From assembly GCF_028858725.1 (NCBI RefSeq), contig NC_084760.1:81350367-81414366 (forward strand): a stretch of DNA of 64,000 nt, read 5' to 3'. Positions within the stretch are counted from its first letter, which is position 1. Each line of letters starts with the position of its first letter. The DNA is from Colius striatus (Eukaryota; Chordata; Aves; Coliiformes; Coliidae). Both the position numbers and the translations under genes were made by a program. Below are positions 33,354 through 46,516 of the stretch, in pieces. The notes beneath the pieces were generated by a model. The model saw only the letters and a list, made by a program, of their open reading frames with translations, made no database searches and was not told the DNA's origin.

Positions 33354-36300
33354 CTGCAGGGGAATAAAGAGATGGATGAAGTCAGCGCTCATACAAGCTG
33401 CAAACAGAGATGTTCTTGCCTACAGTGCTTTATCACATCCCCCTCTGGTACAATTACAGTCTTGAATGGGTGGACATGCTTGTACTTGCAGCAAACGGCA
33501 CTAACATCAGCAGCGGAACACTTTGCTAATGTCCTTGCTCCCACCTCTCAAGAAAAAATGCATGCATCCCCTCCAGGACTGAGGTCCCTGGGATCCACAT
33601 GACCAGGACCCATGGCACCTGTAGCCACCAAGGGAAACTGACTATTCATGATGCATTTAGAATGACAGTCAGAATAGCATTGCCAGAAGGTATCACATGC
33701 AAAAGCTAAATTCAGATTCACCTGGCCTTGAAAGAAGATCTACTACACTTTCAAAGCAGAGAGATAAAATCATCTCTTCAATCTTATTTTTTCAACAGCT
33801 CTCCAGTAAGGATTTACAAATCACCCTTTCTTAATCCATGAAGTCCCAGACACACTGCAACTCTCAAGACTTTTGGCTCCGGACTCCACTGTTAAACAAG
33901 GACTAGCTAACAGGTGCTTGGAGGAAAAGATCCCACCTGAAGTCCTTACAGCTTGGTGTGTACCACCACTCCCCTTTTGTTTGTTGCCTGTGCTCAGAAC
34001 AGATCCAGAGAAAGGAGTCCAGAAACACTTGTGCACTCACTGCACTGCTGTTTCCCACTAGGCTGTGCTGGGACCTGTGGATCCAAGAGGAATTATGGTA
34101 CCAAAGAAGTGATTCCACTCTGTTAAATAGTGTTTTCCTTTTGCTTCTCAGGAATTTAAGTTTTGTTTCTTTCCTTGTGCAAGGAGAAGCACCAGTGGGA
34201 CAGCTGTTTTACAAACACCCTTTGGCCAGGAGACAATATCTCACTGCTCTAATGAGCCAGCAGAGTATTTAACCATGATCCTGCAGAGTTCATTCCCCAG
34301 GGACTGGTGTGAACTACTGAGTGCCACATGCTGGGAAGTTCGGCAGCTCAGAAACTCGTGCAAATATCCCTTACTCTCATCATGCTGCCATCACTGCTGG
34401 GAAGGGCTTCATCACTGTTAGAAAGAACCAAGTGAGAGGAGATCTGGCTTGTGCTCTGGTGTTATGTGCCCTCCTGCTGCCTCTCCTAGGCTTTTCCTAA
34501 CAAGACCCATGGTTTCCCTTGCTCAGTCTGCCCTAAGGTAGTATTCCTCAAAAAATTAGGCTTTTCAGGAACATTTACCAACTCTGCTGTCCAAGACAGT
34601 GGCCCATTTTGGCACTTCAAAGCCCAATCTGCCAGGCAGACACAGCCACATACAGCACAGCAAGGTGACGTTTTGATGCCACCTACCTCCATCTTGGCTG
34701 TGTTTTAACTTGTCATCAGAGGATAAGCACATGGAGCTTTTCCCAGAAAGCTGCTCAAATGGTCATGCTTACCCAAACCATCACACCAAATTAGAGAGCA
34801 CCATGGAAGCATCCAAGCCAGACCCCAGGTGCTACAGTCATTGCAGCAGGACCTGGAAGCCTCTGCCTCCGGGATCTTGGTCACAGCTTGGCCCCATGGG
34901 GCAGCCTTCATGTCAGAAAGGGCCTCTTTAAAAGCCAGTGTGGGTGCATGTTCTTTCCTGGTTCGTACCTCCTCTGAAAATTAAGATAGGCACTTGAGAA
35001 TGGAAAATGCTAACATGGTGCTTGGCATCAGCTGTGCCTGGAGTTTCAGCCAGCAAATCATGCCCTGCTACACTCCTCTGACACCTTGGTCAGCAGCATA
35101 AGAAACAAGAGAGGGAGATTTAAGGGCCTTTACTCAATAGCCACCTGCTGTGGGGTTATATATGGTGTGTGCTCTGGCAAGTCTCAGAGCTGGAGGGTAA
35201 CATAGCAACCTCTATTGAAAGCTAAGGGGCAGAATAAATCAGCACATTTGTCCTTCTCCAGAGCAAAGAAGGTCCCCTGCAAGTGCCAAGAGGGAACAGG
35301 AACAAAGAACCTGGCAGTCCTCTCCATTTTGAAATGCCAGACAGGATTAGGGAAGGCAGCTGAATCAATTCATTTCTGGGTGATGGCAGATGGAGAAGAG
35401 GCTGGGGAAAGACGGGTCCAGAGGACAGATGAAAGTCACCCACTACAAATTTCACCAAGATTGGGTGGAAAGGCATCCTGGGGTTTCCCTCTGGGGCCAA
35501 TGTGTGGTGTAGAGAGCTGTCTCAGAGGATCACAAGGCAGATGGGCGCAGAACATGGGCTGAGGTAAAGGACAGGTCTGTCAGAAGACACAGGAGGATAC
35601 AGAGATTCACAGGTGGTCAGGCAGCTGCAAGTAAGGCTCAAGCTGAACCCAATCTTGCTTCTTCATCGTGGCATCTCACATGTTCACAAGACAATGGCTG
35701 GCTTTCAACAGCACAGCCACCACAACAGCAGGCAAGGACAGAGTGAGAAGGGCCCTGTGCCCAACCATAGGCAACAACAGGAGAGGCAGTAATGCAGCTT
35801 CCCTCATTCATAGGAGCACCCTGACTGACCTACAGTCATTTGTAACCCTGAGCAGTACAGATCTGTCTTGTACCTAACTTCATGACTGCCAGGGCAGCAC
35901 CTCTACTAGAGACATTACTACAGGAAAGAAAGAGTACTAGAGTACTAGCACCAACTAGCACTCCACTCTCTTCTTGCAAAACAGCATGATTCCTTTGGAG
36001 CTCATATCCTGCTCTAGGGATGACCAAGGCCTGATCTGGCTTAGTCCACAACACCATTTGGGATCACAGCATGTGGTGGTCTCACTCTGATGAGTAACAC
36101 ATGGCAAAACTCTGTAGATCATTTCCCAGAAAGAAGACAGATAGGGCTGGCTGCCAGAGAGGGAAACACGTTCCTCCCGTCCTGTTTGCTTGGGCCAGCT
36201 GACTTCCTGTAGTCTGGGCAGGTACCTGAGCTAGCCTGTCCTTCCCATTGGGCACCTCACACCAGCCTATGACACCCAGGACATTGCTTTGACTAAGGTA

Positions 36301-37416
36301 GGCTGTTAGTGTTGCTGCAGGCCCCCTGAGGAGCTTGCCACAAAACCTGCCTTGACAGCGCCCCTGCTGAGCAACCACAGGTCAGCTCCTGCAGAGGCTC
36401 TTTGGAGCACAAACACTCCACGCTTGACATTGAAAGCTGATGCGTTCACTCTAATGGCATTCAGGCAGCTGGGTAACTCACACAAAATGGAGCCCTGCAC
36501 TAATGGCAATCATTAACCAGAGCCTTCAATTTGTTAAGCAATGTATTTACACAGCTGGAGAACAGCCCGAGAGACAGGCACTCGGCTGCTGGCAGAAGGG
36601 CACCCACGCTCGGATGCTCCCTCTGTCACACACCCCCAGATGCTCACTTGCACACACTCACCTGCTCTCACATGCCTCAGGTTCTCCACAGTACACACAC
36701 ACTTCCCTGGTCACACGTCTACATCCTTCTATGCACAAGTTGACCTCCTGCTGGCTTGGAAATCCCAAGGAAAGCTGTCTCCACTCATACAAATATCTGC
36801 TCACACGGTAACTCAGGCTAAGGGGGACCTGATATCCACCGAGCACAGCTCATGGCTTGCTTGCTTGCACAACTGCCTGGAGCAGAACATAGGTTCAGTA
36901 CCTGCAGACACCCATGCTGCCACATTGCATGCCTCATTTGTGCTAGATAAGCTCCTAAGGGAGCTTGTATCACATTTCAAGCAACTATGTGCAGGCTGCC
37001 TCAGTCACATGCACCCAGACACATGCTTCTCCCCTCATACACATGCCTACTTACATCCCTATACTGGGGTCACCAGTTACATTCTCACCATTAAATACAG
37101 GTGGCAAATAAGCAACCAAGCTTGCAATACACATAAAGCACATTAACAAAGCAGCACACCGAACGATGGTACAGATAGCAATTGGATGCAGGTGCCTCAA
37201 AGAAGACTGGTGAGATTAATCACCAGAAAAGAAATGCAGAATTTCAGTCATATTATTAGCCCTCAGAAGACACAGAAATTGGCAACGGCCCCAAAAATCC
37301 ATCTGTAACATAATAGTACGTTTCAGCATGAAAAAAGCACGAAGGAAGTAGATAAACAGGTAACGGATAAATCTACTGCTGCAAACCCACATTCCTCCTA
37401 GAAACCCATCCCTTAC
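33354..37416. other. Probable intron sequence, nothing recognised
   Basis: If the exon at 33225-33353 is real, this is its upstream intron. No dispersed repeat was seen. From 36600 to 37060 the plus strand is CA-rich with repeated CACATGC and CACACTCAC motifs. This explains the 201-codon frame at 36541-37146, whose composition is that of a degenerate CA repeat. Confidence 0.35.
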
Positions 37417-37549
37417 TGCTGTGAAGCCTGGGAAAATATTTCAAATGCAGATTGTGAAATAACTTAATTTTGGACTCATAATTCCACAGAAGTGTGGTTC
37501 TCTTCTTCGCACAAAGCAAAAGCAAGCACAGCTCCAAGCGTGCTTTCAG
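37417..37549 (-). other. Candidate exon, unidentified
   Basis: A 133-base stretch lies between the acceptor GGATTGTTGTTCCCACAG and the donor CAGCA|GTAAGG. One frame is open throughout (starting LKARLELCLLLLC). Another gives ESTLGAVLAF.. before a stop within the exon. It contains two CpGs. The length leaves a phase of 1 and does not connect cleanly in frame to both the 37910-37987 candidate and the terminal exon. If it is used, it would be in an alternative transcript. Confidence 0.25.
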
Positions 37550-37909
37550 CTGTGGGAACAACAATCCCCACAGGAGGCGGCAAACCAAGTTACCTAACAC
37601 AACAATGTCTTAGAAGGGAGTGGTGTGCTAGGGGTGATACAAAACTAAGCCCTGCTTAATACTCTTTGGTCCTCTTTCATAAGAGCTCTAGCATCCTGGC
37701 AGGATTCAAAAAAAATCACATCAGCTCGTGCACACTCTGCCAACCCATCCCCTACTCAGGGCCAATCCAGCACAGGAGTCCCTTCTTTCCTACCCTTGGG
37801 CCCCAGAAGTTGGGAAATGCTGCTGAGCTCCATTTAAAGGATGTTGCCTTCCAGTGGTGGCTGCTTCTCAGTGGTGGCTGAACTATCCCTTTGCACTCTG
37901 TAGACTCAC

Positions 37910-37987
37910 TTGTTAAAGAAGTCCTTTGGGAAGAAAGGCACCATGTAATTGCAAGTTGTAAAGGCGCATCCGATTCCCACCACCGCC
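37910..37987 (-). CDS. Candidate internal exon, possible membrane-segment coding
   Basis: A 78-base stretch is framed by the acceptor GGATTTATTCCTTTCCACACAG and the near-perfect donor AACAA|GTGAGT. It is open in two of three frames. One of these reads AVVGIGCAFTTCNYMVPFFP followed by KDFFN, a hydrophobic run ending in a charged stretch, like the edge of a transmembrane helix. The third frame ends in a TAA. Three CpGs lie within it. The length is a multiple of three, so it could be a cassette exon. In the hydrophobic frame it joins neither the 37417-37549 candidate (immediate stop) nor the terminal exon in its preferred frame, so its place in a transcript is unresolved. Confidence 0.33.
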
Positions 37988-40900
37988 CTGTGTGGAAAGG
38001 AATAAATCCCCAGAAGAGCCTTGGCAGAGACAGCTGTCTGCCCCCTGTGCTGCCTGGCTGTGAGGCAGCTGCCGTGCCCCAGGAGTGGGCAGAGCCAGAG
38101 GTAGCAGCAATACTCAGGCAAGGCACAGGGAGAGAAAAGGCTGTCAGACTCCACAGTGGGGCATTCACAGGTACACTGATTTTAATTTCCCTTTGTCCTC
38201 CACTCTTTGTTGCCAGGCGCTTAGAAAAGAAACTGGTGACACTTCAATGAGTTAAACCATCAGCAAGGGAAGCGGACCCTCATGCCTGCTCCTGTCTACA
38301 TCTGCCATTCCAGACACAGCTCTGACGAAGCCACTTCCCATCACCTGTGCCTCACTCTCTCCAGCATATAATAAACACATCACAGTCAGGCAGCCAGGAT
38401 GACCTAATTAGTATCCAGGTGTTCCAACCTTCTGATGAGAGGTGATTTCCTTCCAATTACAGTCTTGCTTCAGGCAGTTTTCAAGAAATTGTGGCTGACA
38501 AGCAGGACTAGCTCCTCCAGTGGCACAGCAATTCACATTTAACTGCTTCTTTATTAACTCCAAGAGGACCTCTAACAATTTACTCTAGTCACAGGCCTGG
38601 TGCAGCTCAAAGAGTAACTTTTCAAAGGCAAACCGCTTCCCTCCTGGAAGTCTCTCCTCCACCTCCTAGGTTCATAAGCCATTTAATTTCAGGGGAGAGC
38701 TAAAAAACCATGACAGAACTTCATTTTAAGGTTACTATTCTCCATTCCCTTCCAAGAAAAGGTCAAATCCAAACACTGTTCTGACAAGGGAAAAGAAACC
38801 CAAAACTTTGCAGCCAGCACTGCTTTCCTGTGTTCTCCATTATCCTTCCCTAAAAGGCTAAAAAGTCTGTCTTCCTCCCATAACATAAGGCTGCCTAACA
38901 CCTACTTCTTTCTCTGAAACCATGTTGCAAAGAACAGGTCATACAATCATGTCACTATTCCTCTTAGAAAGGAAGAAAAAAGAAAATCTCTCAAACATTT
39001 GCAAATGTGTGTGCAAAGTTGTCAGATGGCAATGACTAGACTTAGAGAGGTGCCACCAGACAGACAACACGATGTTTTTGGAAAGTACTTCAAAGGGCCT
39101 AGCAGATGTTTGCTGGTCACTTGCCCAAAAGCAGAAATGGGGCAGTTTCAAGATATGGGTGCTTGCTGGCACTAGCATGATAAGCCTTTCTTCTCCTCTC
39201 TCTCACAAGTCTTTGTGAAAGCTGACTGCAAGCTTTGATTTTGCCTGCCTGACAACCTGAGGGAAGGAGACTGCACACAGATGGGTCATTCAGAAGGGCA
39301 GGTTCTCAGTGCTCACTGGCCAGCTTGGAGAACTCACTACTCCAAGGTCTCAGTGGTGGTCTTGTTCCAAAGGCCACACAAATGTCTTGGAAACAAGTGA
39401 ATGAACCCATATGCCTCTGCTAGTGAGCTGTGTCCTGTCCTCACTTTTGCTCCTGATATGAAATAGCCTGTGCTTCCCTGCACACATGCTGCAGTAGCTC
39501 CTGCACACACCATGGGCCCTATGTGCACCAAAGTGGGAGGAGGAGAGGGCGTAAGAGGAGCTACAAGCAAGCACAGGCAAGGCACAATCTGGCCCTAAAT
39601 CTCTCAATTACATCCAACTCCTTAGCAGTTTTGGCCTGCATGCAAGTGACACCATCCCTTCCTCACCACCTTTCCACTCTCCAGAGCTCTTATGTGTGGC
39701 GGGAACACCCTATCCCTCGAGGAACTGCAGCTGGCTGCCCTCACAGCCCTCCTTCATGGAACCCCAGGTGCCATGCTCCTCACAGAGCCCACATGTGGTG
39801 CCTACCTGGGCAGGCGCAGCTTCCAGTTTGCATGAGGCCAAGGCAACCCAATTCCCTCTGGCCAGGCAGGCTGGCACAGAGCAGCACACTACTTTCAACT
39901 TAAAGGGAACCCAAATCAAAACTGCAAAGTGAGAATTAATTACCCTGGCATAAGCAGGCTGCAAACACATGCTGACATAGTGCACTTGCCTCTGGACAAA
40001 CCGCCCCAGCCATGGAAGCCAAGTGCAGGAGGTGGGTGTATTAAGGGAGAGGTGTGTGGGAAGAGAGGATTACAGCTCTGGAGACTGGGAGAGGGAATGG
40101 GTGCCAGGTTCCCACAGCCACGCGAGCAAAGGAGAGCAGCCACAGTGGGCCTAGATGTGGTGGTAAAAGACACGTCTGGTCTGCCATCTTGGATTTGAAG
40201 CTCTGCCAGAACACAGCAGAAGAGCTGCTAGGACCCTCTGCCATCTCTCTCAGTCTAGTCCATCACCTAGGTGTGACCCAAAAGGCACCAAATCTGTCCA
40301 GCCCCCTCCACAAAACATCCCTTGCCACTTCCCAGCCCCTTGAGCCAGAAGCAGCCAGTCACTGGGCTGCACCTCTAGTCCTAACACCTCCTTTCTACCC
40401 CTCCCGCCATTCTTAAACCAGACCCACAAGCCACACCAGACTACAAAGGAAGGGCAGTGCTGAAAACAGAGTGTCAGTCTCCTGACTCACCAGCCACTCA
40501 CTACTTTCATGGCACTGTCTGGATTACAGAGCTCTTGGTTATTCCACAATGTCTATTCTGCAAGCACTTACATGACTGAATGGGTGCAAAAGCATACATG
40601 GCAGGGATTTATGAAAAGCAGGCAGCAATAAAAATTCTTGTCTGTAAGGAAGCAGAACACAGAGATGTGACAGTCCCTCTTCTGGCTGCTACAGACAAGC
40701 TGAAGGCTGGTTGGCCTTTGCCATGAAATCCAGTAAAAGCAATGCTAAAGAAAACAGTGTCTGGAGCCAGATGTTTGGGATACTTTTTAACAGAGGCATT
40801 CCCACCTCATCTACACTGAATCCTTCCCTACACTAAGGAAACTCTGGACAAGTCTTTTGTCAGAAATTATTTAGACCAAGGGCTGGAGTTCTCCAGGACC

Positions 40901-41496
40901 AGCTACCACTGCATAGAGACCTTCAGCTCAGTGTCTGGGTTGGGAGGAGCATGGGAGGAGGCTGCTGGTTTTCCTAGCAAGTAAATAGGAAATGGAATTT
41001 CTCCATTTTGCTCAGCAACAATGTCCCCATCAACAGGAGACATGAGCCTGCCTAGAGAACGAGAGCACAAAACTTTCCATGAAAGGCCTCTGCCCAGCAA
41101 GTAACTCAAGGATGCAACTGGCCAGGGAAATGCATCTCTCTCTCGTTGTTTCTGAAGGGACAGCTTGGATTTAGGCACTCACTCACATACTAAAGACCAG
41201 CAGGAGGGTTTGATAAACCGTTAGTAAGCTGCAGTTTGGGATCTTTGCTGCTTGAGAGGTCATAGCTGTTTAGGCTTCATGATATGAGTATGGATATAGC
41301 TCAAAGAATATGGTTGGAACATCAAAGCCCAGACTTCAGTTCTCCTCATGCTGTCTCTCTTTAGACTGAGAAACCAGCAGAGGATGTGACTTGCCTAACT
41401 CACTCTGAAACTGCAACCATATTTATCTGCCTCTGGGATGTTACATTTAGCACTGCTTCGAAAGTACCTTGGAGGCCTGTGATGGTAGGGGCAACA

Positions 41497-41499
<3 letters not shown>
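37988..41499. other. Interval without a supported gene
   Basis: No gene or dispersed repeat was recognised over 3.5 kb. Open frames of up to 126 codons occur on both strands and overlap one another. If the minus-strand transcription unit is real, this is intronic. Confidence 0.4.
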
Positions 41500-41531
<32 letters not shown>

Positions 41532-41553
41532 AGACATATATATAGATATACAT
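41500..41553. repeat. (TG)n microsatellite with TA-rich end
   Basis: About 15 uninterrupted TG units are followed by ACAGACATATATATAGATAT. It is the longest pure dinucleotide run in the window and probably length-variable between individuals. Confidence 0.97.
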
Positions 41554-42844
41554 GTATTCACAAAGAGTCTTCTGATTTTCTAGAAATCTTTACTTTGTGC
41601 TGTGCAGCCAGAACCAGAAGTTTGCATCAATACTGCTCTGTCACCTAGTATGCCTTGCATTTTTAAGTAGCTCAGGCATCTGCCAAGAAGGCTGAAGCCA
41701 GCGTATCTCCTGCTCAGCTCCAGGCTGAAAAGGTCTCTTGTTTTAGAAGAAAACCCAGCATGTTTCTTCAGTGGCCTTTTAGGATGTAGACACGAGATAA
41801 GAGACAGGGAAGTTGTTCCAGGGATCTGGCCCCTGTCCAAGCAGAGGGCATTCTCAACTTTGATAAGATCAAGGCAAGAGCACAAGAAGTTCATGTTCCA
41901 ATTTAAAATTCTTATTTTATTTTTTACATAGCAGGAAGCATCTCTCTGATCAGCCAAGTTATCAGATTGGCCTTGAAATCCCTACTCCCTCTCTGCCTGC
42001 CCCAACAAGAGCTCTCAAGATACCCAGGGGGTCTTCTACCCACCTACTGCTGCTGAGACAAGGCCAGCTCCATCAGTCTCATTAAGAGGTTGCACATAAG
42101 ACTTTGTGAAAGATGAAGGACGAATAAGACTAGATGACAAGCTTGTAAGCCTCATCCCAAGAGGCCCTAGAAGACTTGTGTTATTACAGGAAGGCTTTGG
42201 AAGGTGAGTGTCTGTGTTCAGAGCTGTCTGTGGCTGAGCAGGCCAGGCCCAGGTTGGAGGCAGTTTGGGCCTGTGAGCACATGCCCATGCAGTCATCCTC
42301 CTTCCAGCAATAGGGAAGAGTCCCCCTGCAACACCCCGCTGCATCATGCTAACGTGCTCTGCATACTGAATATCCATGCACAAGTGTGCAGCCTCTATCA
42401 CTCACACCTACTGCCTTGCTTCCAGCTACAGACCCTACACTGGTTGACAGTGTGGAACCACTGACCAGGCTTGCACACACATTGCCCACCTTGCTGTGTA
42501 ACACCCACATAGGCCTATGCCTACCCCTCACCTTGCACTGACATGCTATGCTACTGAGACACAAGTAAACCAGCCCACATGGTGATATATCCTGGTCAGA
42601 CACATAGGCAGTTATGTGGTTCTTCCCATAACAGTTCATCAACCCATTTGCTACAAGAACCTTCATTTATTCCACTCCTTATCACCATGGCAAAGTCCCA
42701 ACACTGAATCTGTGTCACCAGGCTCTCAGCAAGAGAGAACCAAGCCTCTCATCCTTTGCAAAAGGCCACATCCAATAGGGCCTCAGAATAGCCCTTCCAA
42801 ATATGTCCTTGGTGTGCAATGACTGCTGGGCAAGAGAGAGACAT
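41554..42844. other. Interval without a supported gene
   Basis: No gene could be supported. The 42300-42620 part is CA-rich on the plus strand and shares a degenerate motif with the tract at 28.1-28.4 kb. A minus-strand stretch near 42050-42110 ends at a GTGGGT donor-like site but lacks a good acceptor. Confidence 0.35.
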
Positions 42845-43110
42845 CAGAGAATGGCTGAGGTTGGCAAGCACCTCTAGAGATAGTCTAGTTCAATGCTCCT
42901 CAGAGGAGGGTCAGCAAGACCACACTGCCCGAGACTATGTCCTGGCATGCTTTGAATATCTCCACAGATAGATACTCCACAATTTCTCTGGGCAACCTAA
43001 ATTTCCTGCATTTCAGCTTGTACCCATTACCTCTTGCTGGGCAACACTGAGAAGGAACCCTGTGCCAAATATGTCTTACTGGCTGGATTGAGGTTTCCCT
43101 TTATATGATG
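42845..43110 (-). mobile_element. Old, diverged CR1 LINE fragment
   Basis: On the plus strand it reads GAGAATGGCTGAGGTTGGCA, then CACCTCTAGAGATAGTCTAG, then GAATATCTCCACAGATAG, TCTCTGGGCAAC and CCCATTACCTCTTGCTGGGC. This is the reverse complement of an older CR1 3' end (the GCACCTCTGGAGATC form and not GGGACCTTTAGAGATC). Divergence is clearly greater than for the copies at 18.7 or 50 kb. The inner boundary is approximate. Confidence 0.85.
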
Positions 43111-44980
43111 AGGACAGCATCATCTTTCAGTGGTGTTGATCTCTCTCGGTTGCTTCCAGACCTGAGGCCCTTCAGCAAGGCACTCTGCCAGGGATCTGAT
43201 GCCTCCTTTTTAAGCCGAGTACACAAAAGCTGGCACTCCCAATCATTTGAAAAATGGAAGCAAAAATGCTCCTTTACCTAACAGCTCTGCCACCACAAGA
43301 GACTGAAGTATCATATGCTATTGTCATGGAAACCACACGAGCACCTCAGGTAGAGATGCACTGTCCCAGCTCAGTGAGGCTAGTCAGAGAAGTGTGGATT
43401 CTGTGCCATCTGTCAGAAGGGTGTGCTCTCAATTTCTGTTTATTTTAGTGTAAGCTGACATGGGCTTAGTAGGGAGTAAAGGGATAACTCTGCCTCTCAG
43501 ATTCTCCATGAGCACGAGTAAACTGCAATAACGAGCTCAAGGTGCCAGGGGAAGCCACTCCACTGAGGCCTCACTGAAAGCACAGGGACTGGGGGATTGC
43601 CACCAAGCAGCACTGGAAATAGCTGCAGTCCAGGGACACACAGAAAAAAAAAAGCAAAAACACATGAAGGTGGTAAACAAGTTGCACTAAAACACTGCAG
43701 CAGGATTAGACTGTTGGTAGGTCTGAAGGACAGGCAGAGTCTGGGGAGAGTTCACGGAGCACAGGAGGAGATGGCTCTATTGAAAACAACCCAGATGGAA
43801 GCATAACAGAACACAGAACAGATCAGGGTGAATTGTGCAATCAGAAGTATCAGGCCATTGTGGGACTGCTAGAAGGCAGGACTGAAGTGTCCTGGTAGAA
43901 AACATATGAGAAGTTGGAGAAATACTACCCAGCTCTGCATAAGGCTTTAGACAGCCCTGTCTGCTTCTCTCCAATACCAAATTCACCTACCAAGCAGTGA
44001 TGGGCAAGGGCACTCAATACCATGCCCACAAAGAGTAGCATTTCTGGGTACACAAAGGCATCACCTTTGTGGCAACACGTAAATCCTGAAAGACTCTGGT
44101 CTGCCAATTTTCCCTCTTGCAAGGTTATAGTTACTGCAGTGAAAGTAGCATTTTTATTAAAGGATATCTGTTTTCTTCACCCTGACCCATTTTTGCCTGT
44201 GCATGACAAACATGTGGAGGATCATACAGGGCTCAGTGGACTGAGGCACTTATTTTGGCTGCAATGCACGAGACCACACTCACGTCTCTTGCAGCACCAA
44301 GGTACTCAACAAAGGAGACAGGATTGGCTGAAGAGTCGGGGGATGGGGTAATAGAAACAAAGACTGAGAGGTGCAGGCAGTACAAAGTACAAGCAGGAGA
44401 GGTAAGCAAACCTAGCTATGCTAGATGTGTGTGTGCTCAAGAATGGGAGATGCTCAGACACTGCAGTTGCACTCCAGCTACAAAGCCATCCAAACAATCT
44501 TGTGCTCTCACCTGCCATCATCCAGTCTCACATCCTAAACAGTTCCGCAGACACCAGAGCACCAGAAGGGTATAGTCTCTTTTCTCCCCAGAGATATCTA
44601 CCAGTACCCTTCACCCCTGCATCAAACACCACTTGTTACCCCAGACTGGCACTTCCTTTGGTCAAGGATCCAAATGATAGTCTAAGGACAGCTATGAGTA
44701 ACTGTATGGGCTCATAGCAGGGGATGGAGACATTCCCTCCAAGGAAGCTTTGAGTCCATAGTCTCCAAAATGAAAAAGCCAATGTATTATTAGCCTTGTC
44801 AGTACCTAACCTAAATTGCAACTACAATCCATACTCCAGAATAGCAACCTTTGTTATGTAGCTGATCAAGCTACAGGAAACTCCAGAAGTAATCCTCTGG
44901 GCACAGATTTTCAAAGAGAATCACCACATTTAGATATATGTGGAAAGATGAAGGAACTGCACCAGAAAAGGGCAACTTAC
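43111..44980. other. Interval without a supported gene
   Basis: Nothing recognisable, apart from a short A-rich run at 43645-43656. Open frames are all below 110 codons on both strands. Confidence 0.4.
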
Positions 44981-45034
44981 ACGAATTTTAATAACTCTAG
45001 TCTTCGCTCCACAGTTCTTCTTGAGCAGCATGTT
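44981..45034 (-). CDS. Candidate internal exon, unidentified gene
   Basis: A 54-base stretch is framed by a good acceptor (CTACTTCTCTTTCAG) and the consensus donor ATTCGT|GTAAGTTG. In phase 0 it encodes NMLLKKNCGAKTRVIKIR, a basic peptide. A second frame is also open. The third stops. Length is a multiple of three, and phase 0 at both ends would join directly in frame to the terminal exon at 33225-33353 and to the candidate at 46454-46516. Two CpGs occur in the exon. I do not recognise the protein. The match of phases is suggestive but not proof. Confidence 0.35.
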
Positions 45035-46453
45035 CTGAAAGAGAAGTAGAATTCAGTGATTAGTAGCAGTAGCACGAGGAAACCAGAAAGAGGCAGGTTG
45101 TCAGGAGTCTATTTTCATCATCATTTAATTAGCAAACAAGATAGACAGATGGTGAAGTGAGATATGAAAGACTAAGAATTACCAGAGGTGGCCATCAAGT
45201 AACCAACCTAACCTGAGACTGCAACAATCTGCACAGAGTCCTTTGGCAGTGGCCAGTACCCTGGGTTTTGAAAGAATGTACAAGAAATTTACAGAGAAAA
45301 AGATAGAAAAACTGCCTAAAAGGAAGTTTCTTCCTAACTTGTGTCAGTTAGCCGTCAGACTTTGCCCTAAAGCGGTAGAATTCATCTTCCTTTTATGAAG
45401 CAAACATTAGTCTATTTAACATAAATATGGATGTTCTCATTATTTAACAGTTATTTTCATTTTTTGTATGTGTTTAGAATTAAGAAACAAGGTACAAAGC
45501 ACCTGCTCAACATTCTAAATCTCTGCCACTAAAGTTGTCATAACATATGAACCGCACAACTTAAGAGTAATTGCTGGTTTAAGTATATCCTGTTTGCTAA
45601 CTACAGAAACAACCAGTTGCAGACCTCTCCCAGTTCTGAGGCTTTGAAAGTTGGCAAGTGAATAAAAATCATTCTTTCCCTTCAAAAAAAAAAAATCCAA
45701 AAAATGACTCAAAGTGGAAAAAACAAGACTTCAAGAGAGAACATTTTTTCCATTAAAAGATACTTCAACTACACATTTCATAGTGGAAAACTCAGTGATG
45801 GAGGCATGGCAGGAAGAAATTTCTCCATCAGCTTTTGAAAGAAATAATAGCTTTTCCTAGCTCAAGTATGTTTTCTACCCTTTTCAAGCTGGAAAACTGT
45901 GTGAAGTGTGGGAAAACACTCCACACACACATGCTTTAAAGCAAATGAAGTGGGTTTTTTTTTTAGGCTAAGTTCTTAACACAAAAGATCTGTAGAAAGG
46001 CATCCCATCATTTTACCAATACAGATGGTAAACAGCAAAATCTTTCTACTTCCTCTCTCCTTTTGTTTGTAATCTTCCTTCTTTTTCCAGCAGAAGACAA
46101 AAACAACACAGTAAAGAGAGCCTTAGAAACTCTAAAAGCCAAAAAAAAACCCAGTAATTTACAAACAATCCCCAAAAGACTCAGAAAAGAACAGAAAAAC
46201 CAACCCAAAACTGAAGGCAATGCTCAAGTATATATTATTTTTCCAGTAAAAACATCCTGCTGGGGAGTGGGGATAGAAGTCCCATCTCTTTACTACCTTC
46301 TGTCATTTTAAACCCCATGAGCACATCTTTGCAGTTCCAACCCCTACAGCTGCCCAAAACTTGGAGGAGGAGTTGGTGACCCACCACCATCTCTATGTAG
46401 ATCAGCCTCTTGGATCTAAAATCTAGCTTTCAGCACAGTCAGGGCCCACTTAC
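45035..46453. other. Interval without a supported gene
   Basis: AT-rich sequence with several A runs (for example 45684-45695 and 46141-46149) and no recognisable gene or dispersed repeat. If flanking exon candidates are real it is intronic. Confidence 0.4.
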
Positions 46454-46516
46454 ATGTCTGGAAAAGAGATAGGCATGGCAACAAAGCTTGAAACTCATAT
46501 GTGGGGAGTTCAGAGC
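46454..46516 (-). CDS. Candidate internal exon, unidentified gene
   Basis: A 63-base stretch lies between the acceptor GAAATATACTTTCCTCAG and the consensus donor AGACAT|GTAAGTGG. In phase 0 it encodes a 21-residue peptide, ALNSPHMSFKLCC.., ending in FSRH. Another frame is open and one stops at once. The length is a multiple of three and phases agree with the 44981-45034 candidate. There is no CpG in it, so support is weaker than for the terminal exon. No family was recognised. Confidence 0.3.

Noticed and set aside
36541..37146. 201-codon plus-strand open frame
   Set aside because: Composition follows a degenerate CA-rich tract (His, Thr and Cys in excess). Two other frames are open over the same bases. 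No splice or domain support.
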